The notes beneath the pieces are model-generated. The model did no database searches. It was not told the DNA's origin and was given only the letters and a program-made list of their open reading frames with translations. Shown here piece by piece: positions 10,068-21,557 of a DNA stretch of 64,000 bases; position 1 is the first letter of the stretch, and every line of letters begins with the position of its first letter. Source of the DNA: Diphasiastrum complanatum (lineage: Eukaryota > Streptophyta > Lycopodiopsida > Lycopodiales > Lycopodiaceae); contig CM055098.1 in assembly GCA_029204225.1 (NCBI GenBank), forward strand, positions 49,414,277-49,478,276, written 5' to 3'. Both the position numbers and the translations under genes were made by a program.

Positions 10068-10742
10068 ACAACATATAAGAGTTTGTATAAAATGGTTTGG
10101 TGGAGGAAGGGGCTCTTCATAACCTAAAGAAACATCGTCTTGAAACCATTTTGTGGACTAAACACATGAAAAAAGACCTTTGTTAGCTTATGAATTGAAT
10201 AAAAGTTCAGTACTATTCCAACCAAGGAATAGTTGGTTTACATCTCAAGGATGCAGAGAGAGAGTTACAAAAATTCACATAGTTCATCTTGACAAAGCAA
10301 GATTGAAACCTTCGAAGCCTTTATTCATATTCCAACAAGGTTACATAAAGCTGAAAAGTAAAATACAGTACTGCAAGGGGCCATAAAGCATAATCAATCT
10401 CAAGACGTCCAGCTAATACTTGCCACCATCTCACAACACAAAACTGCACGAGTAAGTACAGTGGGGAAGACAGGTGTCATAGCTGGGCGTCAGTTGTTAT
10501 CCATGTCCAAAAGAAGCTATACCACTTAACAGCATAAATAGCTTTTATAAATCATAGTCCCGTCTTCCCAAACAACAGAAGGTTTATTAGTGATAGGCCA
10601 AACCCTAATATTACTGTATCAGGGCTTGTGACATGCTGATCAGTTTATGGGCAGTTGGTCCATATCATTTCATATTGTATTAAGCCAAAGTACGAAATAT
10701 TTTAATCGTGTGTATATTAACTAGCTAAAAGACCTGGTGTGG
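9728..10742 (-). repeat. Right arm of the large imperfect inverted repeat
   Basis: This is the reverse complement partner of 8301..9312. It ends at TAACTAGCTAAAAGACCTGGTGT. Many positions differ between the arms, so this is an old inverted duplication, not an assembly artefact. Confidence 0.85.
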
Positions 10743-11787
10743 ACACTTGTGCTGGTGTTAGGCCAAATCCATGCCATTCTAACCCATGTGAACCTTATTA
10801 AGAAAGGTGAGTCACGCACTAGTGTCCATACTTTTGAGCATATCCTTGCTTTCCAGTCGTATCTCACTAGAAGCCTAATGTGACACCTACGTGGGTAGCA
10901 TTACATACTGCCATGGTTGAATGTTGCTCATACGTAGGGCACTTATGTGCCATGCTAATCTTTAAACCTGTTCTGCATATGCAACAACTGGTTTCATATC
11001 GCTATGTTTGGTTCTGAGCAAATCCATGCTATTCAGAACGTTAGATTCAACCAATGGCATATAGGACTTCGTTATGGATAGGTTTGGTTAATTGTTTATA
11101 AGGGACTTTCAAGATTTTTACCAGGTACTAGGGCAGATCTGTGCCGTTCTAATCCTTGTGTAAACAGTTCGTATCTTACGCATATCCATGTTGTCTAAGA
11201 ACGTTATTTTGGAAACCCTATTTTTGGATAAAGACCACTTCTTGCGTGCCTGTCATTTAGAACCTGCAAACATAACCGTGTCCAAGATATATGTGGTTTA
11301 TATGTAACCTGAAATTCGTTGAGAGAAGTCATAGCTGGATGATTGTAGATGTATTTTCCTGAGAGGATGCCATGCTATTCCCAGGAGCGGTTTGTTTTCT
11401 TTAGAACACATCTGTACATAAAGTCTTAATTACATAACGTCTATCCATCTTTCTTAAGAATCAAACTTTGCCTCAGTACGTTCTTTGCCAACAGAGCGTT
11501 TCAGAAAGTGTTTAAGTCAAGCCATTCTAGTATGTTTTATCGAATGACATACATGTGTAGAGACTAAGCAATGTATGGTTCGAATTTGAACCTAAATGAG
11601 TGTAGTAGAAGGCCGTAGTAACAATTGATGCTACATCATCACAAAACGTAGATGATCATTTAATGTTCAAATGCTACTAAATCATTAAGAGATGTGTACA
11701 ACATTTGAGAAGACAAATAGGTTTAGTGGTAAGGAAACTATAAATCACAAAGTGAGTAGTAGGTCGTTGTCCATACATTTCTCCAAC
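10743..11787. repeat. Probable gypsy LTR remnant with internal repeats
   Basis: Loose copies of ATCCATGCCATTCTAACC recur (about 10760, 11020, 11140, 11200). The stretch ends just before ACTGGCGCCTTC at 11786, where TGGCGCC (11788..11794) is the invariant start of many gypsy primer sites. Neither the LTR start nor a partner is visible. Confidence 0.35.
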
Positions 11788-12370
11788 TGGCGCCTTCATA
11801 AAGTGTCAAGACTCATCTAGAATCAATGGCATCCCTCTTAGACACCATGACCAAAGACAATGATGACAACCTGTGAGATCAGCAACTTCGCAAGCCGTAT
11901 GTCAATGTAGATATTCTGGAGCACACTTACATATATGCCCATGTTGACGCACACTATTACCATCAACTACTACTATATGTTGCTCTTCAAACCATCACAT
12001 CAAGAAGACAGAACTTGAGTCTTATTTCCTTGGGTGGGATAGCCCTATGAGCTAATATTTGAAAAATGATTAGTCATTACTCTCTCTTGTGGCTTTAGTG
12101 CAGGATCTTTAGATATAGTAAATTGAGGCTTTTGTTATCTTCCATTATAAGTACTTTTGAAGCTATCTTTGCCAAAAATGGACCTCATGTATTTACTTTG
12201 GCTTCAATATTTTTTCTGAACTTCAGGTTATGAGACCATATTTTCTACTCTATGGTGAGAATTTTGTGTTCAAGAAGTTTTTCTAGATAGCTTGGCATGA
12301 TCAACATTTAGCTCATAAGCTAAAGTGGTAGATGCTTGCTTTCTAACTTTACAGAAGTTTGCCATTACAG
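11788..12370. other. Decayed element interior, then intron of the MYB-CC gene
   Basis: A short gag-like start ('MASLLDTMTKDNDDNL') at about 11826 follows the possible primer site and is soon broken. I looked here for the MYB exon (the 'W.PELH..F' and 'LKSHLQ' coding) and did not find it. The stretch ends in the 3' splice site CATTACAG at 12370. Confidence 0.3.
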
Positions 12371-15300
12371 AAGTATCGACTTGCAAAATACATTCCTGAG
12401 GCTATGGCTGATGGTAAGGCTCAACTTATGCCCTCACTGGTGCAACTTTTGGACCTATCGATGTGTGATTAAGTGAATCAGTTCCTGCCAAAGGGTTTCT
12501 AAATTTTCGCTTTGTGTAGTCGAAAGAGGTGATATGCATTACAAAGTGTGAGGCACTTCTTAATTAAAGAAGTCATTATGTTACTCAATGTTGGTAACGT
12601 ATCCATGTACAGGAGGGAAGTTTGATAACAAGAAGTCATCTGACCTCATTCCGGATTTGGATGCAACATCGTAAGTTACTAGACTTGCATTTATTCTCAA
12701 GAGATCAAGAAGAGATATTTTTTGAAAGTAGCTTTTCACGCTCAATAATTGGCAAATGGCATATTCAACAAATGTTAACATTGTATCTTGATGAAATCAA
12801 AACATCTTATGAGACAATGTTATGGATTTGGAAATTTTTAGTTCGAGTTTGTGAGAGAGTCTCCTAGTTTTGTCTCATCATTGAATGACTTTCGTAGAAG
12901 CACAATAGCACTTTTTGCTCCCTTGAAAGTGTAGCAAGCGCTAGTTCATTTTATCTTGAAAAAGCCATGTCCCTACTCAATGTTGGTAGAGTGGGATAAA
13001 TTTGAGTATTTTTTTATGCTCATTAGATGTGATATAAATCATTATGGGCCGGCTTTCCAAAATTGCCATGTTTTGATTCCAGTGAAGAAGTTTTCATATC
13101 CACATGATATCATGCAAAAGTGAATTGTAGAGTAGCAATCTCTCAAATGATAGTGATTATCCAACAAAGGTATCAAGAGAAATTTTCAGGAAATTTTCAG
13201 TAAAGGCCCTCCTACAATGGAACTTTAGTTCACTAAGTTCTCCCATGAAGAATCTCATAAAACCTATATTAGGAAGCTACCAAATGAAGGACCCATGCTA
13301 GTATTATGCACTCTTGGAGCTTCCACATGCTACTAGAAGGGCATTTCCTTGGGATATGGGTTCGGTCCTCAACTGAATGACTAATTTGCCAATTTGTATC
13401 CAATGCAATCAATATGCTTAGGGGTGCATTTGTGATCAATGATGCGCAAGTGCAAAAGAGGTCTAAGTGTGATAGTGCCTCAAGTTTTTTTTACTAACCA
13501 ATTCTCCTAATCGAGCTGGTGTAACAATCTATTTATCACGCTTGTGTGCTAAAATGACATATTGGTCAACTTGACCGCCATGAGAACTTGTCGGCTAGCC
13601 ACTCATTGCGTTGTGAGGAACTTTGCCACTGATAGGTTGATCAACAAAGGTCATTCTTATCTCGTAACTCGCATCTCTGTCATCTAGTCCAATTGGGTCT
13701 TATCTGGTTTCAATTTGTCACACATTCTTTTTTGGCCAAATGCCTAGCCTTCTTGTTGGTCATCATTGTTGCTTATGGTAAATCAATGCAATCTTTGGTA
13801 ACTGGTCCGTCTTCTGCATAAACAATAATGCCTAGGGGCTCGAGTGCTCTATGGCAGGAGCTTGTGTTAGATATTGTGGGTAGTCGTTGATGATGCGGCA
13901 CATAGCCACCAGAAGATTCGAATCTATTCGATTAAAATCCAAAAGATTTGAATTGAACAAGTATGTTTCAAAAGAAAGGATTGCAATTGTTTTGGAGATA
14001 GTTATGTTTTTAAGGTTTTATGGAAGCGGGATCTTAGATTATGTTAAGAATTCAAATGTTACCGATAGTATCAACTTGAGGTACAGATGAGAGATGGGTG
14101 ATACAGTGCCTGATGCCTTTCTTTGTGACTGTGATGTGTCTATTATCGATAGAAATTCTTGACCACTGCACTGACTCAGGGCTCGCTTGATTGGTTGTCT
14201 AGATGGTATGGCAACAAGCATTTGTTGTTGCGACATTGTCTCAGAAGTAACAAGCAGCATACATGGCAGACATACGCAAACCCTCCAAGTTTACCCGTTT
14301 TGTTGTTGTTGTCTTGTGGCAGGGGGATCCAAATCACAGAAGCTATACGGATGCAAATGGAAGTCCAGAAGGGGCTGCATGAGCAGCTGGAGGTATCACT
14401 TGATAGATTTCCCTTTTATTAGACATTGATTTTCATTGTCAGTCTTGTACTTCACATCTTCTACATTTGATAGATACTGAAGTTTAGGATTGCTGATTTG
14501 ATGTAGCAAAATATAGTCACTTCGATTTTTTTCATTGCGGTATATATCTTGTCATTTTGGTACATAAGGTCATTGAGCAGAACGTTACCTCCAATTGATA
14601 GTGATTTTCAGTATCTTCTTGCCAACAAAGTGGTCTTGATGTCAATGGTTCTGCTTAATCACAACCCTCACCTCTGTGTTTACTTGATGCTTTTGGAACT
14701 TCATGATCCTGACAATACTGAAGTCAATTTGAGTCATTAATGGTTTGAACAGGTACAACGTCATTTACAGTTACGCATTGAAGCTCAAGGCAAGTATTTG
14801 CAAAAGATCATAGAAGAGCAGCAGAGAATGGGTGCTCTGAACAGCCGCTTGGTTGATCCTCCTGAATCTACAGGATTTGCTAGAGAGCTATCTACTCAAG
14901 TTTCAGACCACAAATATGAGCCTTCAAAAGATGGAGGGAATACCTTGGAAACCCAAGGAGCTGATGGACTTGCAACTCCACCAGCAATTGTGCCTGCAGA
15001 ATCAAGCTTTGCATCTCTAATTTCAGCTCAGGATGGTGCACAAAGTGAGCTTCGAGCAGCTCCACAACAGAAACCTCTATCACCATTTGTTGGGTATCCA
15101 GGAAATTCTAGCTTGTCTAGCACGTCCTCTCCTACAGCAGGAGGAAACCAATCAGCCTTGAAAAGAAGTAGACTTGAAGATGCTGCATACCAGTCACCAC
15201 AGAAAGTTACTCTAAGTGAGGGGCCCAAGTTACAGGAATCCAATCAAAGAATATTGCCATCATTGCAGCAGCATGGTAGTCGCTCTTTTCAACCTAATCC

Positions 15301-15427
15301 TCAACTTCATCCTTCAGGTTTCCAATCTTCGCAGCAGTTGCAATATGGCAATCCATATCAGCAGCAGCAAAATCATTCTGTATTGCAATCACAAGCTTTT
15401 AGACCCACAAAGTATCAGGCTCAATAG
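12371..15427 (+). CDS. MYB-CC (PHR1-like, GARP) transcription factor, 3' exons
   Basis: Four exons splice in one frame: 12371..12413, 14092..14137, 14323..14392 and 14753..15427 (834 bases, 278 codons with the TAG). The first starts right after the MYB helix with 'KYRLAKYIPEAMAD'. The second gives 'EMGDTVPDAF'. The third gives 'GIQITEAIRMQMEVQKGLHE'. The fourth opens with 'VQRHLQLRIEAQGKYLQKII'. Together they form the MYB-CC coiled coil used for dimerisation. The C-terminus is Ser/Gln/Pro-rich, as in activators. Family members bind P1BS-type sites in the nucleus, some in phosphate starvation. Introns have GT..AG ends. The upstream exon with the SHLQ-containing MYB domain is absent from the window or lost. 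'KGLHEQ' replaces the usual 'KRLHEQ'. The second exon is the least certain. Confidence 0.8.
12414..14091. other. Intron of the MYB-CC gene
   Basis: The intron starts GTAAGG and ends GAG. It holds decayed sequence without an intact gene. Open frames at 12622-12867 and 13887-14090 are short, have no recognisable motif and are flanked by stops in all frames. Confidence 0.45.
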
Positions 15428-16130
15428 TGTATCAGGCTTTGTAGCTTAATGATTCCCTCTACAGTTTTGTGCAGTTAGTTGCTTCTTCACACCTCATCTT
15501 CCTGCTAGCAAGTGTTCTGGCAGGTCTATGCATATATGTACAGTCAATTCTTCCTCTGGACGTCAGTCTATAGCAAGCTTTCTACTAGTAAGGAACTTCA
15601 AGCAGTCGACAACTTCGCCACAACAATATGTCGAATGTATCCTGCTGTTGAACGCTAATCCCCAATGTTCGTAGCCTACAGCTTTGCTACTATACTTTAC
15701 TTGGACCTCAGAATGGCACAGGCAGTGTGGAAGATCCTGAGCATGTAAGGTCCAGATTCGGGGCCTAGGTTGAACTATTGCTGTCAGTGAGGAGGCCAAT
15801 CCCTTGGCAGCTCTAGCATATCTCAATCTTCTGGTCTATAAATCTTGGATCAAATTATGGTATATCTTGGTGGAATCTGTATGGTTTCAATATTCAGGTT
15901 CCAGTGTACTTTAGCAGCACTGCAAGGTCTCAGTCTATACTCATGGACATATCAAGGCTTACTGTGTTTTTGAGGGTGTCATGTCTTTGTAATGGTATTG
16001 TATCTGATTGTACTATAGGTTCTCTTCAAGAGCTTGATAGCAGCTCTGATAGATGTATACAAGACGAATATAAAGGATGCAGATGTATATCCTGGTAGAT
16101 AAGCTGTGTTTACTTTATGTATGTAGGAAT
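15428..16130 (+). other. Probable 3' untranslated region and downstream DNA of the MYB-CC gene
   Basis: No coding pattern is seen after the TAG at 15425. Base composition stays gene-like (about 40% GC) to about 16100, without a repeat signature. No clear AATAAA was found, so the transcript end is not defined. Confidence 0.35.
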
Positions 16131-16279
16131 CTAAGATGCCTTGATCATGTTCTTGCAACTGAATGCTGTTCAATCAAGGTCACTAGAATGGTGCTTCAAT
16201 GGATATCTCTGTGTTGAGTTTCCCAAAATCTCCAGCTGGGCTTTCAGTTTGAGTTTTCTACGCTAGTAATCAAACAATA

Positions 16280-16605
16280 TCATGCATTGTAGTATTCCAA
16301 CAGATTTGAATCCTCGGGATCTAGTAGTACTTAGAAATTCACCTTGGGTCTTTACCCAATATAGGTAATATTTTTAGCAGTTAGCTTTTGCTCTTTTGCT
16401 ATTTGCTTTAGGCTTTTAGCTTTTCACATAGATTAGAGAAACTATATATGTAGGCTGCCGCCCAATTCAATTCCAATATGTTAGAGCTTTGCTCAAGTCT
16501 CCTATAATCTGAATTCTCTTAAATCTCTATGCTTGGTTTGTCTCAGTGATAGTAGGACTAATAACTCCATCTAGAATTTGTATCACAAATTCTGACATGG
16601 TATCA
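16280..16605 (+). repeat. Copia LTR end with primer site remnant
   Basis: AATTCTGACA is followed directly by TGGTATCA (16598..16605), the first eight bases of the initiator tRNA-Met primer site of copia elements. Beyond it the match is lost. The LTR start is not defined, and no gag follows. Confidence 0.4.
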
Positions 16606-18474
16606 TTTGATTGAGGATCAAACAAGATCCTGAAAATGTATCAAAAGCTCAAAAGCTCAATCTGGGAAGAAAAGTTAATTTGAATTATGAGCATGAGCAG
16701 GTCTAGAACCTCTCTTTTTATTGTGGCCCGTCATTCACTACAATTATTGGCTATTGTCACAGTCACATCTCAATTTGTTTACATTTTGCATGTATATACC
16801 CTCCCAGCCCTTACACTGACAATATAGCGAACACTTCATCTGATCAAATAATGCCGAATTCTGAGTCTCAAATGTCTGATAGCTGGAATGTTGCTCTGAT
16901 ATTGTGGATGCTAGTCAGCACCTATAGTCATTTCAAGAACGTCTGCCCCAAAAATGTGGACACACAAGAGTGAAGAAAACAATGTTCTAATGGATATTCT
17001 TAGTTGTGGTGGTTAATGCTTCATTACTTGATAAAGAAATGCACTAAACTGGAAAAAGAAAAAGACGGAGAAGTTATACGACCCTTATAGATCTAAGAAT
17101 AATGCTGCTGTGAATTACTGCAAAGATCTCATGATGCAGTGTGCGATTCATGACTTTCTTATCCTGCAATCTTTCATACCCTTCATTGCTATCAGCAACC
17201 TATGGGGTAACATATTCGAACCTGGGTGGGCGAGCCCAACGATACACCAACTCACCATGTGTGTGGGAAGGTCAACGCCATTATAATGGGGAATAAATCA
17301 TTGACTTTTTGGAGTGTTTTATTAAAGGGAAATGTGTGTTTTAGGGGACGCTAGTTGGTGGAGGTCTATGTTTCAAATTATGCTTCATGATGGCCATTGT
17401 GGAGCTCACCTTGGAGCATGATGTTTTCAAGATTTAGTTGAACTAATGAGATGGCCTCATAAAGGCTTGGGCGCATGTCAACTTGGCATACTCGCATTGT
17501 TGAAATGAAATGCGGAATTCCAACACACGATGGCTGCTCTCTATGGACTGTTACTTGCTTGGTGAATTTCCCTATAAGGATCTCTTGTGAAAAGCTTGTT
17601 GAAATAACAATTATGAGCTCAAGTTAATTGACATAGAAAATATTGAATACATTTTTAGGAGGAACATAATTCTCTTACCAACATATATGATAGTAGAAGT
17701 TAATTTAAGAAAACAATTTCAAGCCCTTGCAACTTGTCTCATTATATTTCTCCTCATTAACTCAAACTTATGATCACTTTTATCCATACATTATTTGTTG
17801 AATGTCATACTTTGTTTAAAGGAGCTCAAACCCATGTCCATGTTTGATGAGGCCATTTGTTTAGGTGATAGTTATTGTTGGGAAAAAAAAAAGTTCCGAA
17901 ATACTCTCAAATCTGGTTGAAGTTTTTGTTGACTTTCTTCCTTCCTTTATTTGAAGCACCCAAGAGTGCCTTACTCTTAAATGGAAATGTTTTGGAACTT
18001 TAGTCAGTTGTTCTCATTTCAACACAATCCTTAATACAAATACTTTTCATCCCTATGCTCTTCTAAAAAACCTTAGCTCTCAAATAATCATTTCTCTATG
18101 ACAATATTCAAGGTAATTATTTGATGTTTAAGGTTCTTAATAGAAAGTGGAGCACAACTACCCTTGAACCCTTTGAACAATTTCCCATGCACTTACTACA
18201 AAAAAAACTCTTTACTCCAAGTTCACAATTGTTGCTTAGAAAATCTTGACATATCTTTATAAGTGAAAAGGAAATATTTCAAACTCAACTTGGATTTCTA
18301 GAGCCAATTGTCTATACATCGACCCCATTGACATTGAGAGGTGGCCACAATATTGACAATGAGACGTTCATCATAGAAAACAAATGCGTTTATATCTTGA
18401 ACTGTACTAATTGATATTTTAAGCCAAAATTTATATTGGAGCTCGCATTTTTTAATTTTTTTTTCAAAAAACTC
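16606..18474. other. Unassigned
   Basis: I read all frames and saw only short, stop-ridden frames. No terminal repeats or retroelement motifs were recognised. Confidence 0.4.
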
Positions 18475-18905
18475 TTTATCTTGATGAGTTTGCGATTTGT
18501 CGAGGAGGACACAGATCCTCTGATAGTGAATTCCAAAGAGATCATGCACTGGGCTATTATCTAAAGTTCTTCAAGAATTATGAGATAAGTATTGCCCATT
18601 CAAGGTTTCATCCGCATGGTGAAACAATGATTACGGCAATCAAGGCACTTTCTCATTTTCTTGGAGGACATAGTTTTACAAGGGTGCATAGAATAATGTT
18701 TGTTAAAAAAACTATTGCACTTAAAATTTTAGAATATAGACCAGTGAATTCCATGCTTATCACATTTTGCATTGTAGGCTGCATATGTTGATCCGCTGAC
18801 TAAGTTTCAGAACTACGAGCTCTTTGATCCATATGAAAGAAGAATATTATTGCATGAATCCAAATTGCAACTTTCATTGCAGAAAGTGTCGAAAATGGAA
18901 TAGAC
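18475..18905 (+). pseudogene. Unrecognised coding-like segment, possible exons
   Basis: From about 18475 a + strand frame with no ATG stays open for about 320 bases and reads like a real protein at first ('SSDSEFQRDHALGYYLKFF', 'EISIAHSRFHPHGETMITAI'). It becomes non-descript after about 18680. A second stretch follows an acceptor-like TTGTAG at 18778 and reads 'AAYVDPLTKFQNYELFDPYE' and 'RRILLHESKLQLSLQKVSK' before a TAG at about 18905. Both have the look of exons with a short intron between. I do not recognise the family and see no neighbouring exons, so it may be a gene fragment or a pseudogene. Confidence 0.35.
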
Positions 18906-19680
18906 TTTGGATTCCAAAGTACTGCGTATCGTTTTTAGATTTTAATATACAAAAAGATGTATGTCTATTGCCTCGTGGCTTGTATAAATCTGCATGCTTT
19001 TTGAATTTTTTCATAATTTGTCAATCTTGTATTGTGACAAACTTGCATTCTTTGGTAAAACCATTGGAAAAGTTGCAAACTTTAGTTGTTCTTTATGTTG
19101 ATTCCGCCATGTTGTGTACTTTTATGAAATGTTGTTCTTGCTTGCGAATGAAAATTCTCCATTCATTGAGTTGACTATTTCTTGCAAAGAATGTTAAATG
19201 ATGCCATAATATGTGCTACATTCATAAAAGTAAAATCTAAATCAGTACTAAAAGTATCTAATTTAGTAGCACAAAATTGTCTACAATAGTTTTGCATCTA
19301 AATCTTACCATATAATGTGTTATGTGATTTACTCCCCAGGCACTTTGAACTGCATCAACAACTTCACTAATTGTTTTTTGTACCATTTGCACATTAGTTA
19401 TTTTCTCTTAAATATTTCACCATGTTGTCAAGCTTTTTCTAAAAGTCTATTTTGAGTAGCCGAGTAGAACCTTGTTCTTCAAAATTTTGAGTTGTAGCTA
19501 TTATCTTTGTTCAAACTAAGTATTGAATTTTAGATTCTTTTCCAGAATAATTTGATAAAAATCTACGAGCTTTAGATCCGACAATGCTTGGTTTGCATGG
19601 AATATTTCTCGATTTATCTGCAAGCTTGTCATTTTTAAAATTTTAACATGGGCTCTCTGTAAGCCTTATTTAGATAAAAC
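18906..19680. other. Unassigned AT-rich stretch
   Basis: No motif or repeat is recognised. It ends at the LTR that starts TGTTAAATAT. Confidence 0.4.
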
Positions 19681-20511
19681 TGTTAAATATGTGATTGAGG
19701 ATCTTAAATGGATCTACCAAAGATCCTCAAGAGTGATTGGGTACTTGTTTAATCAATCTATTGCTAATCTAGCTCTCAAATCTAGATCTAGAATGGCAAT
19801 TTTGATCTAATCAAGCAAGAGCAATCAAATAATAATAAAAATACATGAACAAGGCTTCACACGTGTGAAGTGTGAATAATTTCAGATCATTTAAGATCCA
19901 ATTCATAACCTGATCTTTGGTTAGAAAGAGATCAATCCTACCAGTGTAGAAAAATCAACATCTGCTCAATGAAAGAGATGCAAACTCAATAAGAATCTGA
20001 TCAAACATCAAACATATGATATGATGAAGTTGCTATACATACAAAAACAGTAAGCTACTGTATTTCACACGTGTGGATCCGAAAATAGCATAAAATGAAT
20101 ATTCTACACACAAGATTGCAAGATATCACAAATATAGTGCACAAATGGATAGATGAACCCAAGAGAACTCATGTATAAGCATGAAGTGAGATAAGAGAGA
20201 GAAAATGTGTCTCTTCGCACGAGTGTACAACTATATATAGCAGATCCATGACTCATTAATGAGTTTTGTTTCCCTCCATAACAACAAGCCTAGCATTAAT
20301 GTGAACTAGATTCAATGTCTCCAACATTCAAATTTGAATCTACCAAACTCGTGTACTACACTTTCCCAAACTTTCTAAAAGTGCATATTCAAATGCTTTT
20401 AGACTAATATAACTTTGAAAAGTCAAACTCTAAGTCTAATATGAAAATTGGCCTCAATTGCCAAATATACAAATATGACCAAAATAGCAAAACTAGTTGA
20501 AATTTCTCACA
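19681..20511 (-). repeat. Copia 3' LTR (element on the - strand)
   Basis: The segment runs from TGTTAAATAT to TTTCTCACA, that is TG..CA on either strand. It is followed at 20512 by CTCTCTCTTCAAC, whose reverse complement GAAGAGAGAG is a polypurine tract directly before the LTR. Copia RNase H coding then follows. The style (CACACGTGTG words) is that of the copia LTRs at 32554 and 46885, but the sequence is different enough to be another subfamily. Confidence 0.7.
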
Positions 20512-20985
20512 CTCTCTCTTCAACTAGTTTTAGCAGAGACTTTGAGAACACTCCAAGGAAGTCCTATGCTTCATAAATAGGTCTTTTCCCAATTCTTTGG
20601 TAAAGATATCAGCTACACATTCCTTTGAAGAAACATGTTGAAGCTCCACCTCCTCTGTTATGACTTCTTGCTCCACACAAAGTGATATGCCACCTCAATA
20701 TGCTTGCTCCTAGCGTAGTTTTGACCATAGAGCTTTGATCCAACTTTAGAATGATCTCCATCCTAAGTATAGACCTCCTTTCTAAGGTTTTAAAGTAGCT
20801 TCCACAATTGATATAGAGAATAGTGTCCACTTTGGATGCTTCACTATTTCTTACATCAATTTTACATTTCAAGATGTGACTAGAACATGAAGAACCAAAT
20901 AGAATGTAAATGAGATAATTCTTCCATGCTATCAACTTTGAAATCTCTGAAAAATTACAACAATCAAACAATTAATGCTAGTGAT
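20512..20985 (-). pseudogene. Copia RNase H C-terminal fragment
   Basis: Read from about 20800 down to 20520, the frame resembles the end of copia RNase H ('IEVAYHF', 'ELQHVSSKECVADIFTKEL', 'LF.KHRTSL'). The rest of the upstream part is jumbled by frame changes and is cut near 20985. It belongs with the LTR at 19681..20511. Confidence 0.65.
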
Positions 20986-21270
20986 AACCATTTGCTTGCA
21001 TGTATCCTCTCTCTTTGTCCTTTCTTGCCATGTATCTCCATGAATGATCCTCCATCTCCATCTTGCCATAATGTGTCATCATCACTTGATGACTTGATCA
21101 TGAATGAGTGACATAATGAGCCTCCAATAGCTTCATTTCCATCAGCAAAACCATCCAAGAATGCTAGTACAAATCCAACATCAAAATGATGCTCACCAAT
21201 GTAGCTAGTTTGACCATATCTTGACAATTTGCACACATCCACATGAAATTGCTCAAACATGAGATATAAC
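20986..21270. other. Unassigned
   Basis: A - strand open frame of 98 codons (20964..21260) has an acidic run 'KSSSDDDTLWQDGDGG'. It could be copia gag spacer, but I cannot assign it. Confidence 0.3.
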
Positions 21271-21543
21271 AGTTAGAATTAAAGTAGAATCATTGTGCTA
21301 CTGTACAATGGGTCCTATCAGTTGATAAGGATCAGTTGGCCTCGCCACAAGGCAAGTCGACGAGACATGCGTCCCGCCGACGGCAACCTGGGTCATGCAT
21401 GGGTTGCTTGAGTGAACAACTATATGTACAATGTAATTTCATTTTAAGAAATACAGTTGCTATGTGAGCTTGCTGTGGAGAGTGTTTTCTGTCTATGTTA
21501 TTGTGTAGCATGATCTGTGTTCCTGTGCAAAACAAATTCTAAG
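21271..21543 (+). repeat. Short copia 5' LTR
   Basis: The segment begins at GTTAGAATT and ends AATTCTAAG, so its ends are near-perfect inverted repeats (TTAGAATT/AATTCTAA). It sits directly before a perfect initiator-Met primer site. A TATA-like TATATGTACA occurs at about 21420. At about 273 bases it is typical of a small copia LTR. Confidence 0.7.
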
Positions 21544-21544
21544 T

Positions 21545-21557
21545 TGGTATCAGAGCC
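21545..21557 (+). promoter_or_regulatory. Primer binding site, initiator tRNA-Met
   Basis: TGGTATCAGAGCC matches the standard plant copia primer site exactly. Confidence 0.85.

Noticed and set aside
9199-10742. Inverted repeat as an assembly artefact
   Set aside because: The arms differ by many substitutions and indels, so they are independent, old sequences.
14041-14091. Acceptor CAG at 14084..14086 for the second MYB-CC exon
   Set aside because: Splicing there puts the following exons out of frame; the AG at 14090..14091 keeps one frame through to the stop, so it was chosen, though its pyrimidine tract is weak.
14187-14429. 80-codon + strand frame overlapping the MYB-CC exon
   Set aside because: Out of frame with the coiled-coil coding, and it runs through both splice sites.
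14892-15243. Open frames on the - strand opposite the last MYB-CC exon
   Set aside because: Shadows of the 225-codon + strand exon, without motifs.
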